In this document: positions 1-4,711 of the stretch, piece after piece | Numbering within the stretch: the stretch's first letter is position 1 | How the letters are laid out: every line of letters starts with the position of its first letter | Origin: Candidatus Dadabacteria bacterium | GTDB lineage: Bacteria > Desulfobacterota_D > UBA1144 > Nemesobacterales > CSP1-2 | Direction of reading: 5' to 3' | Assembly (NCBI GenBank): GCA_022615255.1 | Contig: JAKEHC010000105.1 | Coordinates: 1 to 5,275, forward strand | Length of the DNA: 5,275 bases | Made by a program: the position numbers and the translations under genes | The notes under the pieces: generated by a model | The model's input: only the letters and a program-made list of their open reading frames with translations | What the model was told of the DNA's origin: nothing | The model's database searches: none

Positions 1-24
1 AAAATCCAAACCTAGGTAATTCAT
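1..24 (-). CDS. Start of the next downstream gene (partial, 8 codons visible)
   Basis: An ATG (complement of 22-24) is followed by an open frame to the window edge, reading MNYLGLDF. It is preceded by a near-perfect Shine-Dalgarno, AAAGGAGG (complement of 31-38), with 6 nt of spacing, which makes this a very credible translation start even though almost none of the gene is present. It lies about 110 nt downstream of the fabF stop on the same strand, so it is either the next operon member or the start of a new unit. The product cannot be identified from eight residues. The pattern of hydrophobics then G-L-D-[FY] near the N-terminus occurs in actin/hexokinase-fold kinases and in YqgF/RuvX-like RNase H-fold proteins, but this is only a hint. 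Confidence 0.6.
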
Positions 25-79
25 AGTGCACCTCCTTTAGTGTTATTATATAAATCATATCCTCATATTGAGGTGCACT
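25..79 (-). promoter_or_regulatory. Inverted repeat overlapping the ribosome binding site of the downstream gene
   Basis: AGTGCACCTC at 25-34 and its exact reverse complement GAGGTGCACT at 70-79 form a perfect 10-bp inverted repeat with 35 nt between the arms. In the minus-strand mRNA the downstream arm contains the GAGG of the Shine-Dalgarno and runs to the base just before the AUG. Folding would therefore mask the ribosome binding site. A competing short stem exists: the CCUC of the upstream arm (70-73) can also pair with GAGG at 61-64 across a 5-nt loop, which would free the RBS. Each arm contains the palindrome GTGCAC, so the arms could instead be two protein-binding half-sites. The repeat is seen directly; any regulatory role is inferred. 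Confidence 0.5.
45..50 (-). promoter_or_regulatory. Possible -10 promoter box for the downstream gene
   Basis: The complement of 45-50 reads TATAAT, an exact sigma-70 -10 consensus, in an AT-rich stretch. A start about 7 nt downstream would place the 5' end around 37-39, at the Shine-Dalgarno, giving a very short leader. No good -35 hexamer is seen 16-18 nt upstream (the 17-nt position reads CCTCAA), and AT-rich DNA yields such boxes by chance. The box lies between the two arms of the 25-79 inverted repeat, which would suit an operator arrangement. Confidence 0.25.
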
Positions 80-134
80 GTTTTTTCATAATACCTATCG
101 TTACTATATGATACGAACAAAGATAGATATTCTG

Positions 135-1370
135 TCAGCCCTCGAATCTCTTAAAAGCCAAGCTTGCGTTCGTTCCGCCGAAGCCGAATGAATTGCTTAG
201 AGCAGTTTTTATCTTTATCCCTCTTGCCTCATTCGGAACATAATCCAGATCGCATTCAGGGTCAGGATTCTCGAGGTTTATAGTTGGTGGAATAACCCCA
301 TTGTATAGGGCTAAAACTGTAAATCCAGCCTCGATGCCTCCAGCCGCGCCAAGAAGATGCCCCGTCATGGATTTCGTTGAGCTTAGGGGGACCTTATAGG
401 CATGGCTATTAAAAACCCCCTTCACAGCACGGGTCTCGTTGACATCGTTTTGAGGAGTGGATGTCCCATGGGCATTTATATAACCAACGTCCTCCGGGCT
501 TAGCCCAGCATCCCGTAGCGCCCTCCACATGCATCTAACAGGCCCATCCAGCGAGGGAGAAGTAATGTGATATGCGTCACTGCTCATGCCGTATCCTGTT
601 ATCTCAGCATAAATCCTTGCACGACGCTTCTTTGCGAACTCGAGTTCCTCTAATATTAAAACCCCTGCGCCCTCTCCCATTACAAACCCATCACGGTCTA
701 TATCAAAGGGGCGCGAGGCACGATGAGGCTCCTCATTCCTTGTAGAGAGCGCCCTCATCGCATTGAATCCAGCGATTGCTACCGGAAGTATGGGGGCTTC
801 TGTTCCTCCTGCAATCATTACATCCGCATCACCCCTCTCAATTATCTTTGCCGAATCCCCTATAGCATGGGCGCTCGCCGCACATGCAGTAGTAGTGCAG
901 CTATTAGGCCCCTTTGCGTGAAAAAATATAGATACGCAGCCGGACGCCATGTTTGCTATCATCGAAGGAATGAAGAATGGCGATACTCGAGCAGGTCCTC
1001 TTTCATGCATCTCTATCACGTTCCTCTGAAATGAATCCAGCCCCCCGATTCCAGAGCTGATAATAGTCCCGACGTTTGGAGATATATCCTCAGTAATTTC
1101 AAGACCCGCGTCATTCAAAGCAAGTTTTGTAGCGCCAACGGCGTATTGGATAAACGGGTCACTTCTCCTTATCTCTTTAGCATCCATAAAATCAATCGGG
1201 TCAAAATCAAGGACCTCGCCGGCAATCTGTGTCTTGAGTACGGAGGGATCGAACTTTTCAATGCGTCTTATCCCAGGAAGTCCTTCACAGATACCCTTCC
1301 AGCTTTTTTCATTTCCAGTGCCAAGCGGTGTTATAAGCCCAACACCGGTTACCACTACCCTTCTTTTCAT
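135..1370 (-). CDS. fabF: 3-oxoacyl-ACP synthase II (beta-ketoacyl-ACP synthase, KAS II)
   Basis: This cytoplasmic condensing enzyme of type II fatty acid synthesis joins malonyl-ACP to a growing acyl-ACP with loss of CO2, giving 3-oxoacyl-ACP. The 411-residue length is normal for FabF. The thiolase-fold Cys-His-His triad is complete: Cys163 in TACAAS, His301 in HGTSTP and His338 in KSMTGHLLGAAGG, with the conserved Lys333. The C-terminal gating loop SFGFGGTNAS (394-403) is present, and the N-terminus RRVVVTGVGLITPLG is typical. The triad spacing matches E. coli FabF (163/303/340) to within two residues, and the second and third catalytic residues are His-His rather than the His-Asn of FabH. 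The ATG overlaps the acpP stop by one base (TAATG). The best Shine-Dalgarno is a weak GGAG 11 nt upstream inside acpP, so translational coupling to acpP is likely. It is the last clear gene of the operon. Confidence 0.97.
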   Translation of the reverse strand: MKRRVVVTGVGLITPLGTGNEKSWKGICEGLPGIRRIEKFDPSVLKTQIAGEVLDFDPIDFMDAKEIRRSDPFIQYAVGATKLALNDAGLEITEDISPNVGTIISSGIGGLDSFQRNVIEMHERGPARVSPFFIPSMIANMASGCVSIFFHAKGPNSCTTTACAASAHAIGDSAKIIERGDADVMIAGGTEAPILPVAIAGFNAMRALSTRNEEPHRASRPFDIDRDGFVMGEGAGVLILEELEFAKKRRARIYAEITGYGMSSDAYHITSPSLDGPVRCMWRALRDAGLSPEDVGYINAHGTSTPQNDVNETRAVKGVFNSHAYKVPLSSTKSMTGHLLGAAGGIEAGFTVLALYNGVIPPTINLENPDPECDLDYVPNEARGIKIKTALSNSFGFGGTNASLAFKRFEG

Positions 1371-1621
1371 TACTTTCGACGCTCCAATACATAGTTAATA
1401 GCATCCTGAACCGTTGTAATGCGCTGTGCATCCTCATCCGAGATTTCAACCCCGAATTCGTCTTCCATAGCCATAACCAGCTCTACCAGATCGAGTGAAT
1501 CAGCGCCTAAATCCTCAATGAACGCCGCATCAAGTGAGATTTCATCCTCGGTTTTTCCAAGCTGACTCGCCACCATCTTCTTTACCTTGCTAACTAAATC
1601 CTGCTCATGTTGAATTGCCAT
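1370..1621 (-). CDS. acpP: Acyl carrier protein
   Basis: This is the small acidic cytoplasmic carrier that holds acyl intermediates as thioesters on a 4'-phosphopantetheine arm. At 83 residues it is slightly longer than the usual 77-80, with a few extra residues at the N-terminus. The attachment site is Ser42 in GADSLDLVEL, the hallmark DSL motif. The acidic helix II that docks partner enzymes follows it (LVELVMAMEDEFGVEI). A strong Shine-Dalgarno, GGGAGG at 1630-1635, sits 8 nt before the ATG, as expected for one of the most heavily translated proteins in the cell. It lies 25 nt after fabG and overlaps the fabF start by 1 nt; fabG-acpP-fabF is a classic order. It must be modified by a holo-ACP synthase not seen here. 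Confidence 0.97.
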   Translation of the reverse strand: MAIQHEQDLVSKVKKMVASQLGKTEDEISLDAAFIEDLGADSLDLVELVMAMEDEFGVEISDEDAQRITTVQDAINYVLERRK

Positions 1622-1646
1622 AATTGGTTCCTCCCAAATTTTGTTT

Positions 1647-2393
1647 TCAAGTATAAAGCCCGCCGTTTACCCTTATAACCTCCCCCGTGATATAGGACGC
1701 GCCATCGGATGCGAGAAATGCGACAAGGGTTGCAACATCCTCTGGGGTGCCAAACCTTCCAAGCGGAATGCCTTCAATGTATTTATTCTTCATGTTCTCG
1801 GGCAGATTGCGTGTCATATCTGTCTCGATAAACCCTGGGCTCACGGCATTTACCGTAATTCCTCTGGAGCCAAGCTCCTTTGCAACTGATTTAGTCAATC
1901 CTATTATACCTGCTTTTGCCGCTGAATAATTAACTTGCCCCATATTTCCCATTTCCCCAATAATTGAGCTTATATTTATGATCCTTCCATATCTTTGCTT
2001 CATCATTATCCTCGCCGCAGCCTTTGTACAATTAAATACCCCTTTTAAGTCAATTGAGAGGACTGCATCCCAATCCTCCTCCTTCATTCGTACAAGAAGA
2101 CCGTCTCTTGTAATGCCGGCGTTATTCACAAGTATATGGAGTCTACCGAATTGTTCCCCTATCCTTTCAACTTCATTCTGAACCAGTGAAGTATCAGCCA
2201 CATCAAAATGGCGAATCTCGCCCTTTCCTTGAGAAGCTTCTATAGAAGCTAATACCTCTCTTGCTCCGGCTTCATTTTGAGCATAGTTAACTATAACAAA
2301 CGCACCTCGCGATGCGAGTTCAATTGCTATTGCCCTACCAATTCCTCTTGATGCGCCTGTTACGAGTGCTACTCTCTCTCTAAATTCCGCCAT
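1647..2393 (-). CDS. fabG: 3-oxoacyl-ACP reductase
   Basis: This NADPH-dependent short-chain dehydrogenase reduces 3-oxoacyl-ACP to (R)-3-hydroxyacyl-ACP, the first reductive step of each elongation cycle. At 248 residues it is a standard FabG. Visible motifs are the Rossmann dinucleotide loop TGASRGIG (12-19), D64-V65, NNAG (90-93), catalytic Ser143, and the Tyr156/Lys160 pair in YSAAK. PG (186-187) and the FabG-type C-terminus ITGEVIRVNGGLYT follow. One oddity is that the tetrad Asn, usually in an N-L-x-G context, is Asp115 (IDLKG, codon GAC). The ATG at 2393 is chosen over an in-frame TTG at 2414 because the family begins about five residues before VALVTG. The TTG also sits in a hairpin loop, while AAGGA lies just before the ATG, though only 2 nt away. 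The longest spacer of the operon, 145 nt, separates it from fabD. Confidence 0.95.
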   Translation of the reverse strand: MAEFRERVALVTGASRGIGRAIAIELASRGAFVIVNYAQNEAGAREVLASIEASQGKGEIRHFDVADTSLVQNEVERIGEQFGRLHILVNNAGITRDGLLVRMKEEDWDAVLSIDLKGVFNCTKAAARIMMKQRYGRIINISSIIGEMGNMGQVNYSAAKAGIIGLTKSVAKELGSRGITVNAVSPGFIETDMTRNLPENMKNKYIEGIPLGRFGTPEDVATLVAFLASDGASYITGEVIRVNGGLYT

Positions 2394-2400
2394 TTTCCTT
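2394..2400 (-). promoter_or_regulatory. Closely spaced Shine-Dalgarno of fabG
   Basis: The complement reads AAGGAAA directly before the fabG ATG, so the AAGGA core is only 2 nt from the start codon, shorter than the usual 5-9 nt. It supports initiation at 2393 over the upstream in-frame TTG, but predicts moderate efficiency. Confidence 0.5.
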
Positions 2401-2404
2401 AAGC

Positions 2405-2423
2405 CCACCAGCAAGACTGGTGG
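2405..2423 (-). repeat. Hairpin immediately upstream of the fabG ribosome binding site
   Basis: CCACCAG (2405-2411) and CTGGTGG (2417-2423) pair perfectly over 7 GC-rich bases around the 5-nt loop CAAGA. The stem ends 4 nt before the fabG AAGGA. No T-run follows on either strand, so it is not a typical intrinsic terminator. It could stabilise or delimit the mRNA 5' of fabG, influence initiation, or be the end of the repeat-like insert that fills this gap. Confidence 0.5.
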
Positions 2424-2446
2424 ACTACCCGATTTTTGTTTTATAT

Positions 2447-2458
2447 CCCAGTACTGGG
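2447..2458. repeat. 12-bp perfect palindrome in the fabD-fabG spacer
   Basis: CCCAGTACTGGG is a perfect palindrome. As RNA it can form only a 4-bp stem with a GUAC loop; as DNA it is a good-looking dimeric-protein site. Its GGG end with the next bases (GGGTAG, 2456-2461) also pairs exactly with CTACCC at 2425-2430, so two mutually exclusive stems are possible. It does not match the FapR, FabT or FadR operator consensus as I remember them. Confidence 0.45.
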
Positions 2459-2460
2459 TA

Positions 2461-2507
2461 GGTAACGAGTCCCTTCGTCTTCGCTCAGGGCAGGCTTGCT
2501 CGTGACC
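2461..2507. repeat. Dyad-symmetric, REP-like intergenic repeat
   Basis: GGTAACGAG (2461-2469) faces CTCGTGACC (2499-2507), complementary except for one position. Inside, CCCT (2471-2474) faces AGGG (2487-2490). The core CCCTTCGTCTTCGCTCAGGG (2471-2490) resembles a family of short dispersed intergenic repeats with the pattern CCTTCG...GCTCAGG, recalled from many environmental bacterial genomes. That resemblance is from memory and only one copy is visible here. It lies in the only long gap within the operon, consistent with insertion of a small non-coding element between fabD and fabG. No open frame, T-run or promoter was recognised in the gap. Confidence 0.45.
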
Positions 2508-2538
2508 ACTTTACATCAAACATCCCTTACTTCATTAT

Positions 2539-3477
2539 CTAAATGCTTTTCCATCTTTCCTTGAGTGGACTAAGTTGTTCAACTTTCTCGAAATTAAGGA
2601 CCGACGCACTAGAAACAGTCCTTTTAATTAATCCAGAAAGAACATTTCCAGGTCCAATCTCAACATACTCTCTAACGCCGGCTTCATATAACGTATTAAC
2701 TGATTCATCCCACCTAACAGGGTTTGCAACCTGGTCTATAAGTAATTTTCTAACTTTAGATGAATCCATATTTGGTTTTGCATCAAAATTCGATACAACA
2801 GGGATTTGAAGGTCGAAGATTTCAACTCCGTTCAAAATACCTTCCAATCTCTTAGCAACGGAGCTCATTAAGGCGCAGTGAAACGGAGCGCTTACCTCAA
2901 GAAGCACCACCCTTTTTGCTCCATTAGACCTTGCTAAAGCACATGCTCTCTCTACCGCTTCTTTGTTACCTGAAATCACAACCTGACCTGGGGCGTTAAA
3001 ATTAGCAGGGCTAGCTGTTTGACCGTCCTGAGAAGCCACTTTACACGCTTCCGTTATCTTCTCTTTTGAAAGCCCGAGAATGGCAGCCATCGCCCCTACA
3101 CCGTCAGGAACGGCTTCCTGCATAAACTCGCCACGCTTTCTAACGACGAAAACTGCATCTTTAAAATCAAGCCCGCCGCTAACAACAAGGGCCGAGTATT
3201 CCCCGAGGCTGTGACCCGCAAGAAAATCCGCTTTGATGCCTGTTTCCTCATCAAGTACCCGCCAAGCGGCGACACTCAAGGTAAGAATAGCCGGCTGTGT
3301 GTTTGCAGTGAGTCTTAAATCCTCTGAGTCCTCATCAAAACACAGCTTTGCCATATCGAACCCAATTGCTTCACTTGATTCTTCAAAGGTTCTTTTCGCA
3401 GTAGGAAATTCCCTGTAAAAATCCTGCCCCATACCTATATATTGCGATCCTTGCCCTGGAAATACAAATGCCTTCAT
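2539..3477 (-). CDS. fabD: Malonyl-CoA:ACP transacylase
   Basis: This cytoplasmic enzyme transfers malonate from CoA to the phosphopantetheine arm of AcpP, supplying the extender unit for FabF. At 312 residues it is a normal FabD. The nucleophile is Ser90 in GHSLGE (88-93), paired with His200 in APFH. Arg115 (VRKRG) binds the malonyl carboxylate, and the oxyanion-hole loop PGQGSQ (7-12) is at the N-terminus. The segments SPANFNAPGQVVISG and EIGPGNVLSGL are also family hallmarks. It starts 12 nt after the plsX stop with no strong Shine-Dalgarno (only a weak GAG near the plsX stop), suggesting coupled translation. fabH, which often stands between plsX and fabD, is absent here, so the initiating condensing enzyme must be encoded elsewhere. 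Confidence 0.97.
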   Translation of the reverse strand: MKAFVFPGQGSQYIGMGQDFYREFPTAKRTFEESSEAIGFDMAKLCFDEDSEDLRLTANTQPAILTLSVAAWRVLDEETGIKADFLAGHSLGEYSALVVSGGLDFKDAVFVVRKRGEFMQEAVPDGVGAMAAILGLSKEKITEACKVASQDGQTASPANFNAPGQVVISGNKEAVERACALARSNGAKRVVLLEVSAPFHCALMSSVAKRLEGILNGVEIFDLQIPVVSNFDAKPNMDSSKVRKLLIDQVANPVRWDESVNTLYEAGVREYVEIGPGNVLSGLIKRTVSSASVLNFEKVEQLSPLKERWKSI

Positions 3478-3489
3478 ATGACATTGATC

Positions 3490-4506
3490 TCAGTTTGTTA
3501 AATCTCTGCTTAGCCTAATATCAGCCGTTAGTTCCTTTTCGATTCTAGTTACCAAGTCGCGCTTTACAAATTCCTCCGCCATGAGGATCGCGTTTTTTAC
3601 TGCCTTCGCTTTTGATCTTCCATGACCCACAATGCATATCCCCTTTACACCCAGAAGGGGTGCGCCTCCATACTCATTATAGTCGAATTTTTCCCTAATC
3701 AATTGATCAAATTCCTCAAGAGAAGGCAGATACCTGGCTATTTCCGAATTGTCAAAGGCTTTTTTCAGTATAAATTTCGGTAAAAGCTCAACGAAACCCT
3801 CAGCCATCTTGAGTATAATGTTTCCAATAAATCCGTCGCAAACTATTATATCTACGTCACCTAATAGTAGGTCCTTGCCCTCAACATATCCTATATAGTT
3901 GATCGAGCACCCCTTAAGCAGGTTGTGAGTGCGCTTTGTGACCTCGTTTCCTTTAATTTCCTCTTCGCCGTTGCTAAGCAGGCCCACTTTTGGAATATCG
4001 CGCTCTAGCACGATTCTTGCAAACGCCTCCCCCATTATTGCAAACTGAACCAAGTTAATTGGTTTCGAATCTATATTAGCTCCAATATCGATCAGAACCG
4101 AGGAACCCTTCAATGTAGGGATAACAGCGCAGAGCGCAGGTCTGTCTACACCCCTTATTTTACCGAAGGTAACCACTCCTATCGTCATTACCGCGCCCGA
4201 ATGCCCCATGCTCACGAATGCATCTGCTTCCCCTCTCCTGACGAGTTCTGCCGAAGTCCTAATAGAAGAGTCAGATTTTCTTATGGCTTTTGAAATTGTT
4301 TCCTTCATCTCAACTACTTGAGATGCGTGGACAACATCTATTTTGCCTTTCCCCATATCTCCGAGCCGAGCCAGCTCTTTTATTATCTCTTCTTCTTTAC
4401 CTACAAGGGTAACCGAGCTTTCGATTTCCCTTACAGCCAGAAGAGCGCCCTCAATCACTTCGCTTGGGGCAAAATCTCCGCCCATAGCATCAAGAGCGAT
4501 TTTCAT
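3490..4506 (-). CDS. plsX: Phosphate acyltransferase (acyl-ACP:phosphate transacylase)
   Basis: PlsX converts acyl-ACP and inorganic phosphate to acyl-phosphate, the donor PlsY uses to acylate glycerol-3-phosphate. It is a soluble, often peripherally membrane-associated enzyme linking fatty acid to phospholipid synthesis. The 338-residue length fits. Motifs are the N-terminal MKIALDAMGGDFAP, KSDSSI (78-82 region), the glycine loop SMGHSGAVM (99-107), DIGANIDSKP (140-149), NGEEEIKGNE, CDGFIGNIILKMAEG (223-237) and EYGGAPLLGVKG...GHGRSKAKAV near the C-terminus. The glycine loop has His where AGN is common. The frame stays open 30 codons further upstream to 4596, but that extension overlaps rpmF and is basic and non-conserved. 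The ATG at 4506 fits the family and has a Shine-Dalgarno, AGAGGAG at 4517-4523. It starts 7 nt after the rpmF stop. Confidence 0.96.
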   Translation of the reverse strand: MKIALDAMGGDFAPSEVIEGALLAVREIESSVTLVGKEEEIIKELARLGDMGKGKIDVVHASQVVEMKETISKAIRKSDSSIRTSAELVRRGEADAFVSMGHSGAVMTIGVVTFGKIRGVDRPALCAVIPTLKGSSVLIDIGANIDSKPINLVQFAIMGEAFARIVLERDIPKVGLLSNGEEEIKGNEVTKRTHNLLKGCSINYIGYVEGKDLLLGDVDIIVCDGFIGNIILKMAEGFVELLPKFILKKAFDNSEIARYLPSLEEFDQLIREKFDYNEYGGAPLLGVKGICIVGHGRSKAKAVKNAILMAEEFVKRDLVTRIEKELTADIRLSRDLTN

Positions 4507-4513
4507 CTTGCTC

Positions 4514-4696
4514 TTACTCCTCTGCTTCTTTTTTAAATGTCCTTCCTTTATAGAACCCACAGTGTGGACAGACCCTGTGCGGAGGCTTAGGCTCATTACA
4601 ATTGGGACATATAGAGAGAATAGGTTTGGAAATCTTGTAATGTGTTCTTCGTTTCCTAGATTTGGACTTAGAAGGTTTTCTTTTTGGTAGTGCCAT
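4514..4696 (-). CDS. rpmF: 50S ribosomal protein L32 (zinc-binding form)
   Basis: bL32 is a small basic protein of the large ribosomal subunit. At 60 residues it has the normal length. The N-terminus MALPKRKPSKSKSRKRRTHY is the rRNA-binding basic segment, and the C-terminal half carries a zinc ribbon with two CxxC pairs, Cys30/Cys33 and Cys43/Cys46, around EPKPPHRV. This is the Cys-containing (C+) version rather than the zinc-independent paralogue. A strong Shine-Dalgarno, AAGGAG at 4705-4710, lies 8 nt before the ATG. It heads the plsX-fab operon as in many bacteria. The upstream partner usually expected, a YceD/DUF177-type gene, is not seen; foreign-looking DNA begins about 50 nt upstream. 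The operon promoter is not visible and may have been lost at that junction. Confidence 0.96.
   Translation of the reverse strand: MALPKRKPSKSKSRKRRTHYKISKPILSICPNCNEPKPPHRVCPHCGFYKGRTFKKEAEE
4517..4523 (-). promoter_or_regulatory. Shine-Dalgarno that fixes the plsX start
   Basis: The complement reads AGAGGAG inside the last codons of rpmF, 10 nt before the plsX ATG at 4506. It supports the short start and implies that ribosomes finishing rpmF can reinitiate on plsX. Confidence 0.6.
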
Positions 4697-4711
4697 TAAA
4701 ATCTCTCCTTT

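Noticed and set aside
9..22. FapR-like operator around CCTAGG
   Set aside because: Only the short CCTAGG core resembles the site, it lies inside the coding start of the next gene, and the flanks do not form the extended palindrome.
25..86. Plus-strand intrinsic terminator: stem 25-34/70-79 followed by TTTTTT at 81-86
   Set aside because: No plus-strand gene ends here, the loop is 35 nt, and one arm is explained by the minus-strand Shine-Dalgarno. On the minus strand the T-run becomes a leading A-run, so it does not terminate fabF.
92..129. Possible fabF terminator: 92-99 pairs with 122-129 (8 bp including one wobble)
   Set aside because: The stem is AT-rich with a 22-nt loop and no T-run follows on the minus strand. 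No convincing terminator for fabF was found.
723..1034. Plus-strand open frame across fabF
   Set aside because: It is antisense to the conserved catalytic core of FabF, its translation resembles no family, and no ribosome binding site was seen.
2394..2414. Upstream TTG start for fabG adding seven residues
   Set aside because: The TTG lies in a hairpin loop without a clear Shine-Dalgarno of its own, and the family N-terminus matches the ATG at 2393.
4507..4596. N-terminal 30-residue extension of plsX
   Set aside because: It overlaps rpmF in another frame, is not part of the PlsX family, and the internal ATG at 4506 has its own Shine-Dalgarno.
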